Shown here: in pieces, positions 16,946-24,962 of the stretch
Position numbering within the stretch: position 1 is the first letter of the stretch
Layout: every line of letters starts with the position of its first letter
Assembly: GCA_022708025.1 (NCBI GenBank)
Contig: JAKIZM010000028.1
Coordinates: 1 to 41,085 of the forward strand
DNA length: 41,085 nucleotides
From: Bacteroidota bacterium
GTDB lineage: Bacteria; Bacteroidota; Ignavibacteria; Ignavibacteriales; Ignavibacteriaceae
Reading direction: 5' to 3'
Notes under the pieces: model-generated
Seen by the model: only the letters and a program-made list of their open reading frames with translations
The model's database searches: none
What the model was told of the DNA's origin: nothing
Position numbers and translations under genes: made by a program

Positions 16946-17485
16946 ATGATTATTTTAGGTATAGATCCGGGAACAAGAATAACCGGCTATGGTGTTATCA
17001 GATATACCAACAACAGTTTTATAAAAATTACCAGCGGATCAATAAATCTTCCATCTGATAAGCCTATACCTCATAGATTAGAAATTATTTACAACGAGCT
17101 TAATAAAATTATAAAACGTCATAAACCGGATGAGCTTGCAATTGAAACTGCTTTTTACGGAAAAAATGTTCAATCAGCAATGAAGATCGGTTATGCCCGC
17201 GGAGTTTCAATCCTTTGTGCATTGCATAATAATATACCAACCAGTGAATATTCACCAAGAGAAGTAAAAAAATCTGTAGTGGGAAAAGGTTCGGCAAGTA
17301 AAGATCAGGTTTTATATATGATTAAAACTTTACTTAATATTAAATCAGAAAAAATTAAAGTGGATGAAAGCGATGCACTTGCAATTGCACTTTGTCATGC
17401 TTTCAGAAAAAATATTCCAATAAAAAAAACAAAGGACTGGAAATCTTTTATTGAAGCACATCCGGAGCGGGTAATAAACAATTGA
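16946..17485 (+). CDS. ruvC: Crossover junction endodeoxyribonuclease RuvC
   Basis: RuvC resolves Holliday junctions together with RuvAB. The 179-residue protein has the four catalytic acidic residues of the RNase H-like fold: D7 (GIDPGTR), E67 (AIETAF), D140 and D143 (VDESDALAIALCH). Length and layout are normal. Its stop codon TGA (17483-17485) is at the edge of a 9-bp tandem repeat array belonging to the four-helix-bundle cassette that separates it from ruvA. Confidence 0.96.
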   Translation: MIILGIDPGTRITGYGVIRYTNNSFIKITSGSINLPSDKPIPHRLEIIYNELNKIIKRHKPDELAIETAFYGKNVQSAMKIGYARGVSILCALHNNIPTSEYSPREVKKSVVGKGSASKDQVLYMIKTLLNIKSEKIKVDESDALAIALCHAFRKNIPIKKTKDWKSFIEAHPERVINN

Positions 17486-17519
17486 AAGATTAGAAGGATT
17501 AGAAAGATTAAAAAATTGA
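17484..17519 (+). repeat. Nonamer repeat arm, 5' side of cassette 2, starting in the ruvC stop codon
   Basis: Four 9-bp units: GAAAGATTA, GAAGGATTA, GAAAGATTA, AAAAATTGA. The first unit overlaps the ruvC TGA. Positions 17503-17517 match 17932-17946 on the other side of the gene as an inverted repeat with one mismatch in 15. Confidence 0.72.
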
Positions 17520-17542
17520 TTTTTAAATTAGTGGAGGATTAA

Positions 17543-17917
17543 ATGAAGATTAATTCATTTGAAGATTTACAAGTTTGGAAGGACAGCAGGATTTTAGTTA
17601 AGTCAATTTATCAACTTACTGCTGATGGAAAATTTAATAAAGATTTTGGATTAAGAGAGCAAATTCAAAGAGCTTCAGTTTCTATTATGAATAATATTGC
17701 CGAAGGTTTTGAGAGAAATAATAACAAAGATTACATAAAGTTTTTAGGCTATTCTAAAGGTTCTGCTGGAGAAGTTAGATCTATGTTATATGTTGCAACT
17801 GATTTGGGATATGTTTCTGATGAGAGTTTTAATTCATTACATCAGTTGTCTGTTAATATAATTACTCAGATTTCTAATTTTATTAAATATTTAAAAACAG
17901 TTTCTTTAAAAAAATAA
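17543..17917 (+). CDS. S23/IVP-like four-helix-bundle protein, cassette 2
   Basis: The 124-residue protein has the family pattern: N-terminal SFEDLQVWKDSRILVKSIYQL, central LREQIQRASVSIMNNIAEGFER, and a helical C-terminus. It is clearly diverged from the copies at 7074-7457 and about 27420-27797, so this is not a recent local duplicate. GGAGG at 17533-17537 gives a good ribosome-binding site 5 nt before the ATG. It splits ruvC from ruvA, in the same direction as both, and is enclosed by inverted A/T-rich nonamer-like arrays. Such genes are known from 23S rRNA intervening sequences; a function at mRNA loci is not established. Confidence 0.88.
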   Translation: MKINSFEDLQVWKDSRILVKSIYQLTADGKFNKDFGLREQIQRASVSIMNNIAEGFERNNNKDYIKFLGYSKGSAGEVRSMLYVATDLGYVSDESFNSLHQLSVNIITQISNFIKYLKTVSLKK

Positions 17918-17955
17918 TTTTTAAATTTTTAAATTTTTCAATCTTTTTATTTAAA
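17918..17955 (+). repeat. Inverted A/T-rich repeat arm, 3' side of cassette 2
   Basis: Tandem TTTTTAAA-like units followed by TTTTTCAATCTTTTTA. The complement reads as AAAAGATTG-type units similar to the 5' arm. It ends at the ruvA start (ATG at 17960). Low complexity makes chance matching more likely than for the other two cassettes. Confidence 0.55.
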
Positions 17956-17959
17956 AAAT

Positions 17960-18538
17960 ATGATCGGCTATCTTACAGGAAAAATAATTTCATCAAAACC
18001 AACTCACATTTTACTCGATGTAAACGGAGTTGGCTATTCGGTAAATATATCTATTAATACGTTTGAAAAAATCTCTGAAAAGGAATCTGCTTCACTTTTT
18101 ATTTACACTAATGTCAAGGAAGATTCTATTACTTTATTTGGATTTTATACTCAGTCCGAAAAAGACATGTTTGAGCTTTTAATTTCTGTAAGCGGAGTTG
18201 GACCTAAATTAAGTATGGTAATATTATCCGGTATTATTGTCGCTGATCTTAAAGAAGCTATCAGAAATGGAAATATTGAAAGATTAATTGCAATCCCCGG
18301 TATCGGCAGAAAAACTGCTGAACGAATTATTCTGGAGTTGCGAAATAAAGTTGACTCAATAAAAGCTGAGGGAGAAACAAAAATGCCTTCGGCTAAAGAA
18401 GAAGCTGTTGCGGCACTCTCAACACTTGGTTATCAAAGACAAGTTAGTGAGAAAATTGTAAGGGATTTGCTTTCTGAAAATCCGAATTATTCTTTAGAAG
18501 AGCTTATTAGAAAAGCTTTGGCGGGATTGAATAAATAA
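17960..18538 (+). CDS. ruvA: Holliday junction DNA helicase subunit RuvA
   Basis: RuvA binds Holliday junctions and loads the RuvB motor. The 192-residue protein has the N-terminal OB domain (MIGYLTGKIISSKPTHILLDVNGVGY), helix-hairpin-helix motifs (VSGVGPKLSMVIL and IPGIGRKTAERIILEL), and a C-terminal RuvB-binding domain (EEAVAALSTLGY). The start is set by family homology. Its stop directly abuts the stop of the convergent FAH-family gene with no spacer. Confidence 0.96.
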   Translation: MIGYLTGKIISSKPTHILLDVNGVGYSVNISINTFEKISEKESASLFIYTNVKEDSITLFGFYTQSEKDMFELLISVSGVGPKLSMVILSGIIVADLKEAIRNGNIERLIAIPGIGRKTAERIILELRNKVDSIKAEGETKMPSAKEEAVAALSTLGYQRQVSEKIVRDLLSENPNYSLEELIRKALAGLNK

Positions 18539-19195
18539 TCACCTTACAGAACATTCAAGTTTTATTAATCCATCAAGTTGTGCTACTAATTTATCTCCGC
18601 TAACAACTTTACTTACTCCTTTTGGAGTTCCGGTAAAAATTAAATCACCTTTTTCCAAAGTCATCAAAGTAGAAATATATTGAACTATTTCTGCCGGTTT
18701 AAAAAGCATTTTGTTCAATTGATCTTTTTGTCTGAACTCATCATTTACTTTTAATGAAATAGTTTCATCAAGGCTTAATTGATAAGCTGATTTTTCTATA
18801 AACTCAGAAAGCACAGTTGAGGTATCAAAACATTTTGCAATTGTCCAGGGATGTCCTTTCTTTTTAAGCTCTGATTGAACGTCACGCAAAGTCATATCCA
18901 GACCGATTCCGTATCCGGTAATAGCATTCTCTGAAATTTCAAGATCAGCATTTTTTATATTCTCACCGATTAATAATACAAGCTCTGATTCGTGGTGCAT
19001 ATCATTTGAAAAAGCCGGACAAACAATTTCATCACCTGAGTAAATTACAGATGAAACAGGTTTTAAAAATACAACCGGTTTTTCAGGAATCGTATTTCCA
19101 AGCTCCTGCACGTGCTCAGCATAATTTCTTCCGACACAAACTATTTTACCAATTGTAATTTCTTTATTGCTGTTTTTAATTTTAATGGTCTTCAT
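18539..19195 (-). CDS. Fumarylacetoacetate hydrolase family protein
   Basis: The 218-residue protein matches the FAH C-terminal-domain family (FAHD1/acylpyruvase, oxaloacetate decarboxylase and hydratase-like enzymes): KIVCVGRNYAEHVQELG, FLKPVSSVI, the metal-binding HHESELVLLIG (two glutamates), GYGIGLDMTLRDVQ, and LIFTGTPKGVSKV. It is a metal-dependent enzyme acting on beta-dicarbonyl or acylpyruvate compounds; the substrate cannot be told from sequence. A GTG at 19201 gives a slightly longer frame, but ATG 19193-19195 (MKTIKIKN) is the more likely start. It is convergent with ruvA, the two stop codons being adjacent. Confidence 0.88.
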   Translation of the reverse strand: MKTIKIKNSNKEITIGKIVCVGRNYAEHVQELGNTIPEKPVVFLKPVSSVIYSGDEIVCPAFSNDMHHESELVLLIGENIKNADLEISENAITGYGIGLDMTLRDVQSELKKKGHPWTIAKCFDTSTVLSEFIEKSAYQLSLDETISLKVNDEFRQKDQLNKMLFKPAEIVQYISTLMTLEKGDLIFTGTPKGVSKVVSGDKLVAQLDGLIKLECSVR

Positions 19196-19255
19196 TTTCA
19201 CTGAAACTCTCTTGTAAGTTCTTATAACTCAAACTTCAATTTGATGATATATTTT

Positions 19256-20521
19256 TTATGTCTTTTGTTTCTTTTTAGTTGCTGCAGGAAATAAAATATT
19301 ATTCAGAATTAATCTGTATCCGGGAGAATTTTTATAAAGACTTAAATCTGTCGGTGGATCTCCTACAACGTGTTGATAATCTTCAGGATCGTGACCACCA
19401 TAAAATGTAAATGTTCCTCTTCCGTAATTTCCGTGTAAATATTTTACCTGATCTGTCCCCTGCCTTTCAGCTAATATTATTACCGAATTTTTAATTAAAT
19501 TTTTTCTGAACATAGTTGTTTGCCCCATAAAACCTTTAATTACATTTGCATGATCTTGTGTTAACATTGTAGGTACCGGATCATACTTTGCAGAAAAATC
19601 AAAAAGAGTGAAATAATCATTTTGCTGTAATCCGATTTCCACAGGTTGAATATCAATATCACTATACTCATAAACATAGGGATTCATTTCAAGTTTAAAA
19701 TCTTTAAAAGCAAAAGTTTTTGAAAAATCCAGTTTTTTCTGTGCATCCGGATCAGCAGCATCGCCATCAAAAACAGATGCACAAATGTCAACACCTTCAG
19801 CAGCAAGAGAAATGTCATAAGAATCAGTTGCACTGCACATTGCAAATAAAAATCCGCCCTGCCCTACAAAATTTTTAATTGTTAATGAAACAGCTTTCAT
19901 CATTTCTGAAACTTTATTGAATCCGTTTTTCTTAGCATTATTTTCATACATAATTTGCTGATCAATATACCATTGTGCGTTACTGAAACTCGCATAAAAC
20001 TTTCCGTATTGTCCGGTAAAATCTTCGTGATGCAAATGCAGCCAATCATACTTTTCCAGATCACCGCGTAGAATTTCATCATTCCAGACTTTATCATACT
20101 TAACTTTTGCATATTCTAATGCTAGTGTAACGGCATCATCCCAGGGAGAAAAACCCGGCGGAACATAAACGGCAATCTTTGGTGCTTTTTCTAATCTAAC
20201 AACATCCATATTGTTATCTTCACTTTGTACTTCGGAATAGATTTGAGCTGCCTGAGCGAGACTAATTTGCTCAAAATAAACTTCTTCAATTAAACACTCT
20301 GAAACAACTTTATCAGACTGATCGATTAAAAACGAACCGCCGCAATAGTTTAATAACCAATCTGCTTTTAAACCATTTTCCAAAGCGTGAAAAGTAACTC
20401 CATACGCCTTAAGATGATCAGTTTGTCTGAGATCCATCGGAATAAGAATTTTATTCTGAGCAAACGGGGAAATAGTGATGAGAATAAAAAAACTTAATAT
20501 TTTAAATAAACATCTAATCAT
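19256..20521 (-). CDS. Exported protein of unknown function with an amidotransferase-like core
   Basis: The 421-residue protein starts at ATG 20519-20521 with a signal peptide (IRCLFKILSFFILITISPFAQ). An upstream TTG at 20545 gives a longer frame but puts charged and cysteine-rich residues ahead of the signal. Visible features: LIPMDLRQTDHLKAYGV after the signal, KIAVYVPPGFSPWDDAVTLAL, a conserved-looking DWLHLHHEDFTGQYGKF, and GGFLFAMCSATDSYD, in which C229 lies where class-I glutamine-amidotransferase-like folds place their nucleophile. I recall related Bacteroidota proteins being automatically called asparagine synthetase B, but the sequence has neither an N-terminal Cys2 nor an SGGxDS loop, so that name is doubtful. 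It lies 127 bp downstream of clpX. Confidence 0.7.
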   Translation of the reverse strand: MIRCLFKILSFFILITISPFAQNKILIPMDLRQTDHLKAYGVTFHALENGLKADWLLNYCGGSFLIDQSDKVVSECLIEEVYFEQISLAQAAQIYSEVQSEDNNMDVVRLEKAPKIAVYVPPGFSPWDDAVTLALEYAKVKYDKVWNDEILRGDLEKYDWLHLHHEDFTGQYGKFYASFSNAQWYIDQQIMYENNAKKNGFNKVSEMMKAVSLTIKNFVGQGGFLFAMCSATDSYDISLAAEGVDICASVFDGDAADPDAQKKLDFSKTFAFKDFKLEMNPYVYEYSDIDIQPVEIGLQQNDYFTLFDFSAKYDPVPTMLTQDHANVIKGFMGQTTMFRKNLIKNSVIILAERQGTDQVKYLHGNYGRGTFTFYGGHDPEDYQHVVGDPPTDLSLYKNSPGYRLILNNILFPAATKKKQKT

Positions 20522-20592
20522 TTGGCAGCAGGATTTATTTGGCAACGTAATAATATATCAAACTCAGCTAAGTTGAAGTGTGTTTTAATAAA

Positions 20593-20621
20593 TGTCAGCC
20601 TTCGACAAGATCAGACTGACA
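20593..20621. repeat. REP-like imperfect hairpin in the clpX downstream gap
   Basis: TGTCAG (20593-20598) and CTGACA (20616-20621) are inverted, enclosing CCTTCGACAAGATCAGA. A related word, GACTGAGTTCGTCAAAGG, occurs inverted at 27853-27870 downstream of cassette 3. It could be a dispersed intergenic palindrome. Confidence 0.5.
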
Positions 20622-20648
20622 ACAGAATAAATATAAATTTTAACATAC

Positions 20649-21899
20649 CTAAGCAGATTTAGCATCTGATTTAATAAATATCGGTTCCGAATTTTTTTCA
20701 ACCACATCTCTGGTAATAATACATTTTTCAATATTCTTTTTAGCAGGAAGATCATACATTATATCGAGCATAAAGTTTTCAACAATAGAGCGTAATGCTC
20801 GTGCACCGGTTTTTCTTTCCATTGCCTTTTCAACTATTGCGTCCAGAGCAAACGGATCAAACTCAAGTTCAACACCTTCCATTAAAAACAGTTTTTTATA
20901 CTGTTTTATTATTGCATTCTTAGGTTCAGTTAAAATATTACGCATTGCTTCTTTAGAAAGCTGATGAAGCGGAGCTGCAACCGGGAGTCTGCCAATCAAT
21001 TCCGGAATCAATCCAAATTTTAAAAGATCTTCCGGCTGAATAAGTGAAACAAGGTCTTCATCTTTTGTTTTTTCTTTTAAATCAGAAGAAAAACCCATTC
21101 TGTTTTCATTTAATCTTTTTGCAATAATTTTATCTATTCCGTCGAAAGCACCGCCGACAATAAAAAGAATATTTTTTGTGTTAAGATTAATTAAACTCTG
21201 CTCAGGATGCTTTCTTCCGCCTTTGGGTGGAATTCCGGCTATTGTTCCTTCTAAAATTTTCAACAATGCCTGCTGAACACCTTCACCCGAAACATCACGT
21301 GTTATTGATGTGCTTTCACTTTTTCGTGCAATCTTATCTATCTCATCGATATAAACAATTCCTTTTTGTGCACGCTCTAAATTATAATCAGATGCCTGTA
21401 ATAAATGCACAAGAACCGATTCAACATCATCACCAACATAACCGGCTTCAGTCAAAGTTGTTGCATCTGCAATTGCAAACGGAACATCCAGAGTTTTTGC
21501 AAGTGTCTGAGCAAGTAATGTCTTACCAACACCGGTTGGACCAATTAAAAGAATATTGCTCTTCTCAATTTCAACATCATCAAGTTCAAAAAAAGTTGTT
21601 CTGGATCCTATTCTTTTATAATGATTATAAACAGCAACAGCCAGAACTTTTTTAGCTCTTTCCTGTCCGATTACATACTCATCAAGTGCTTTCTTAATGG
21701 TTTCCGGAGTGTGTTTTGTCCATTTGTTCTGCTTTTGATTTGTTACGGCAGCCATATTGTTCTTAAGAATATCAACACTGCTTCCGATGCAGATATCACA
21801 GATGTAAACATCAGGTCCGGCAATCATGCTTCCGACATCATTTCCATCTCTTCCACAGAAAGAACATTTAACAATTTTCTGTCCGGGTTTTTTAGACAT
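20649..21899 (-). CDS. clpX: ATP-dependent Clp protease ATP-binding subunit ClpX
   Basis: ClpX unfolds substrates and feeds them to ClpP. The 416-residue protein has the N-terminal zinc-binding domain (C12, C15, C34, C37), Walker A GPTGVGKT, the GYVG pore loop, Walker [11 protein letters not shown], a MGFSSD loop in the region that contacts ClpP, and the C-terminal small domain with [13 protein letters not shown] lies 7 nt before ATG 21897-21899. It is 8 bp downstream of the TPR gene, so they are probably co-transcribed. clpP is not in the window. Confidence 0.96.
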   Translation of the reverse strand: MSKKPGQKIVKCSFCGRDGNDVGSMIAGPDVYICDICIGSSVDILKNNMAAVTNQKQNKWTKHTPETIKKALDEYVIGQERAKKVLAVAVYNHYKRIGSRTTFFELDDVEIEKSNILLIGPTGVGKTLLAQTLAKTLDVPFAIADATTLTEAGYVGDDVESVLVHLLQASDYNLERAQKGIVYIDEIDKIARKSESTSITRDVSGEGVQQALLKILEGTIAGIPPKGGRKHPEQSLINLNTKNILFIVGGAFDGIDKIIAKRLNENRMGFSSDLKEKTKDEDLVSLIQPEDLLKFGLIPELIGRLPVAAPLHQLSKEAMRNILTEPKNAIIKQYKKLFLMEGVELEFDPFALDAIVEKAMERKTGARALRSIVENFMLDIMYDLPAKKNIEKCIITRDVVEKNSEPIFIKSDAKSA

Positions 21900-21907
21900 T
21901 GTTTATC

Positions 21908-23746
21908 CTAACTAATTTTTTTCTTTAACTCAATTATATTTTGTCTTGCTTCATCAAGGTAAAGCGATCTTGGAAACTTAATGAGCAGACTTTCATACGA
22001 CTCAATTGCTTTATCAGGAATCTTTAAACCATACTGATAAATCCTGCCCTGCAAATATAACGCTTTATCAGAATAAATATTTTTCTCTGCTTCTTCGGCA
22101 ATAACTGTAAGCGCTGAAACAGCACTTGAATATTCATCATTTGCAACCAGCATTTCTGCACTCCGCATCTTAGCTATGGAGTGAAAAATAAACGCCTGCG
22201 GATTTTGAGCAATCTGATCATAAATGTTCTTAGCTTCTTCAAATTTATGCTGTTCAGTTAAAAATTCTGCTTTACAATACAGTGATAAATTAGACGAGTC
22301 ATTTTTTGCATTGTTCAGTAAAATGGAAAATTCTATTGCATCATTTGCTAAGTTATCCTTTAGATTTCCCATAACAGCCAGTAATTTCTTTCTTGCTGAT
22401 TCAAAATCATCTTTGTATGAAAATATCCGTGAAAGCTTGTAATTGGAGTAACTGCGGTCATCCGGATTTGCTCTCGGAAGATCTGTAACAGATTTAAAAT
22501 ATTTTTCTGCTTCATCCAGTCTGCCTTTTTGAATAGCTATATTCCCAAGCTCAATTAACGCAAGCGAATTAAATTTTGACATCGGATAATTTTCTGTTAT
22601 GATGTTAAAATAATTTTCCACTCCTTCAATGTCATTAAGATAATATTCATAAAGGATTCCTATTCTTAGATAAGCTTCAATTGCAACATCGGAATGTTTA
22701 TAAATATCTGTTATATCTTTATATGCTTCAATTACCGGCTGAACATCTTTTCCATCTGCTGCTTTCGGAATAAAAAATGTTTTCCACTCTGGATTAGCTG
22801 ATTTATATTTTGCAACGAATATAGCCTCTTTAGATTTTGCATAGCCAAGTTTAGCAGCTGGAATAATCTCTTCATTCTTATAATTATCAAGAATATACTG
22901 AAAAACATTTAATGCGACTTCAAAAGCATTTTCACGATAAATAAAGTTTGCAAATGACAGCAATTCACTTCCTTTATCGTTTCCTTTTTTATCCAACTCT
23001 TTATAAATAATAAAAGCTTCTTCATAATTTTTTTTCTCAATCAATAACCTTGCAAGCAAATAAGAGAAATTCAGATCATAAGATTTAAATTTTTTCACAA
23101 CTTCAATTGTTTCATCAATAGCGCCGGGCTTATTAGAATATGAAAGGATTTTGCTTTCAATTTGCTGATATTGAGCAGGATTAGCTTTTATAAGATTGCA
23201 ATACTCATTTGCTGCTTCGCGATAACGCATTGTAATTTGGTAAAGTTCAGCAAGATCATAAGAAAATAAATAAGGATCTTTTGATAATGCTTTCCCGAGA
23301 TTCAGATATTCGATTGCTTTTTCAAAATCACGCTTTTCAATTGCATAGTTAGAGATTATCCGGATAGTCATTTGATTGGATTTAAACTGTTCGATAGCAT
23401 CTTCCCAGATTTTATAAGCTTTGTTACGATCACCCGCTGTATAGTATGTTGAACCAAGCATTCCATATAAATTAACATCCTGGGGTACAATTTTAATCCT
23501 GGACTCAATCAATAAAACAGATTCATCATATTTTTTCAACTGCAGGTAAAGCGTATTAAGTTTATTAAAGAACTGAATATTGGTAGGATCTTTTTTATTC
23601 AGTCCCTCAACTATTTCAACAGCTTTACCAAGATTACCTTGTTGTTCATAGCTTTCAGCAAGCATAAACTGATTTTGATCCATTTGGTTTTGCTGTGCTA
23701 AAGCAGAATAAAATAAAAACAATGTTATAAGTATTTTCTTTATCAT
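21908..23746 (-). CDS. Secreted or periplasmic tetratricopeptide-repeat protein
   Basis: The 612-residue protein has a short signal peptide (KKILITLFLFYSALAQ) and then repeated 34-residue helical pairs of TPR type throughout (for example AESYEQQGNLGKAVEIVEGL, ALIELGNIAIQKGRLDEAEKYF, ALYLQGRIYQYGLKIPDKAIESYESLL). TPR solenoids mediate protein contacts; this one resembles periplasmic scaffolds of the BamD/YbgF type in its C-terminal repeats (inference). It is directly upstream of clpX. No transmembrane segment was seen after the signal. Confidence 0.85.
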   Translation of the reverse strand: MIKKILITLFLFYSALAQQNQMDQNQFMLAESYEQQGNLGKAVEIVEGLNKKDPTNIQFFNKLNTLYLQLKKYDESVLLIESRIKIVPQDVNLYGMLGSTYYTAGDRNKAYKIWEDAIEQFKSNQMTIRIISNYAIEKRDFEKAIEYLNLGKALSKDPYLFSYDLAELYQITMRYREAANEYCNLIKANPAQYQQIESKILSYSNKPGAIDETIEVVKKFKSYDLNFSYLLARLLIEKKNYEEAFIIYKELDKKGNDKGSELLSFANFIYRENAFEVALNVFQYILDNYKNEEIIPAAKLGYAKSKEAIFVAKYKSANPEWKTFFIPKAADGKDVQPVIEAYKDITDIYKHSDVAIEAYLRIGILYEYYLNDIEGVENYFNIITENYPMSKFNSLALIELGNIAIQKGRLDEAEKYFKSVTDLPRANPDDRSYSNYKLSRIFSYKDDFESARKKLLAVMGNLKDNLANDAIEFSILLNNAKNDSSNLSLYCKAEFLTEQHKFEEAKNIYDQIAQNPQAFIFHSIAKMRSAEMLVANDEYSSAVSALTVIAEEAEKNIYSDKALYLQGRIYQYGLKIPDKAIESYESLLIKFPRSLYLDEARQNIIELKKKIS

Positions 23747-23785
23747 ATTATAAAAATAGCAATTATATAGTGGCTTTCAAGGGGA

Positions 23786-23817
23786 GAAATAAGGTTATCT
23801 AACCGCAATCTTATTTC
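23786..23817. repeat. Nested inverted repeat upstream of the TPR gene
   Basis: GAAATAAG (23786-23793) pairs exactly with CTTATTTC (23810-23817), with an inner GGTT/AACC pair. No U tract follows on the minus strand, so it is not a clear terminator. It lies between the barrel gene and the TPR gene. Confidence 0.4.
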
Positions 23818-23934
23818 AAAAGACGGTTTATAAAAACACTTTTTCAGATTAAGTATTTCCTAATAAATCCCGAGTTGTGAATTAATTATACTATTTAATT
23901 GTTTGTCCAATTCAAAAACAACTCTACAATATTA

Positions 23935-24540
23935 TCAATTGGCAGTATTAAAGCTAATTAAAATCCCGCCAGTAAAGCCCCAATTGAAATTTCCTTCTGT
24001 TAACCCGAATGATGGTCCAAAATAAACGTGCTTTGCAACTAGAAATGGTAAGGAGAAACCCAAAGCAATTACTGGACTTCCGCTGGATTCTCCAACAGGG
24101 ATCCCTGCAGCAAATGAAAATATAGGATACCAGCTTAACTTCTGGTGAATTTTAATTTCACTTCCAAATTCAAATCCCAACAACAATATGTCGGTGCTTG
24201 CATTAGATAGTGTATAACCAATATTTACCTCAAGCTGAGCTTTCTTCTTAATAAGAACAACTCCGAGTGCAACTGTTTGGGACCTAACTTCGATTTCATC
24301 TCCTGAACCATACGTACTCAATTTTATTTTGGAAGTTGAACTAGAAAAACCAAATTCAAAAAATCCGCCAAGAGCAAAGCCGGCGCCAATAGATGTTGCG
24401 TGACTGTTTTTTAAACTTGAATAACCTCCATCTGCAAAAAATCCTGCTTCTCCCTTTTCTAAAAAAATACCTTGTGCGAAACTGCTTGCTATAGAAAATA
24501 AAAGAAACATCAATACTGCCAAAATAAAACTGTTCTTCAT
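23935..24540 (-). CDS. Small outer-membrane beta-barrel-like protein
   Basis: The 201-residue protein begins KNSFILAVLMFLLFSIASSFAQ, a signal peptide. The rest alternates hydrophobic and polar residues in short strands with glycine- and serine-rich turns (for example GAGFALGGFFEFGFSS, TVALGVVLIKKKAQLEVNIGYTL, GNFNWGFTGGILISF), consistent with an 8-10-stranded outer-membrane barrel. I chose ATG 24538-24540 because GGGGAG precedes it by 5 nt; the frame opens further upstream at a TTG without a good ribosome-binding site. A Bacteroidota-type promoter candidate and a perfect 18-bp palindrome lie just upstream. Specific function unknown. Confidence 0.8.
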   Translation of the reverse strand: MKNSFILAVLMFLLFSIASSFAQGIFLEKGEAGFFADGGYSSLKNSHATSIGAGFALGGFFEFGFSSSTSKIKLSTYGSGDEIEVRSQTVALGVVLIKKKAQLEVNIGYTLSNASTDILLLGFEFGSEIKIHQKLSWYPIFSFAAGIPVGESSGSPVIALGFSLPFLVAKHVYFGPSFGLTEGNFNWGFTGGILISFNTAN

Positions 24541-24573
24541 TTTAACTCCCCTTAATGATGAATAAGTGTAGTG

Positions 24574-24605
24574 CAAATTTAGAGTGATTTGTTTGAATGT
24601 TACAA
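24574..24605 (-). promoter_or_regulatory. Bacteroidota-type promoter for the barrel gene
   Basis: On the minus strand, TTG (24605-24603) is followed after 21 nt by TAAATTTG (24581-24574), matching the TAnnTTTG -7 element. The implied 5' leader is about 30 nt and contains the GGGGAG ribosome-binding site. Confidence 0.55.
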
Positions 24606-24607
24606 GT

Positions 24608-24625
24608 GAATAGTTTAAACTATTC
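24608..24625. promoter_or_regulatory. Perfect 18-bp palindrome, possible operator
   Basis: GAATAGTTTAAACTATTC is fully self-complementary and ends 3 bp upstream of the predicted -33 element of the barrel-gene promoter. The position suits a dimeric regulator (inference). Confidence 0.5.
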
Positions 24626-24962
24626 GTAGCGATAACACATCACTTTAATTCCTTTCTCAAGAGAGACTGTGTGAAAATTAAAACCGTTAAAAGGAATTGT
24701 AAATTTTACTTGTTTATATCACTCTTATACAAAGATGCAATTATCTCTTATTTGAAAAAATACAAAAACGAAGAAAATATTTCTCTTTTTTAAATAATTT
24801 GATGGAATAATCTTTGTTGTTTAACGGCGTTAAATCTAATAATCTCTCTAATTAGATAATTATTCTTTTAGTAAAATTTAGTGTTATTATATATTTTTCA
24901 ATAGACAATTGAGCATATTTTTTATAAATAACTTATCATCAACAACATAAAGGATTAACAAA

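Larger units (their letters stand above)
24541..24962. other. 422-bp divergent intergenic region with several palindromes
   Basis: No gene is seen here. It lies between the barrel gene (minus) and the vWA lipoprotein gene (plus). It holds a minus-strand promoter candidate (24574-24605), a perfect 18-bp palindrome (24608-24625), an inverted pair AATTCCTTT/AAAGGAATT (24647-24655 and 24690-24698), and TTTAACG-G-CGTTAAA (24820-24834). The remainder is A/T-rich. Confidence 0.7.

Noticed and set aside
21227..21655. 142-codon open frame on the plus strand inside clpX
   Set aside because: Antisense shadow of clpX with biased composition.
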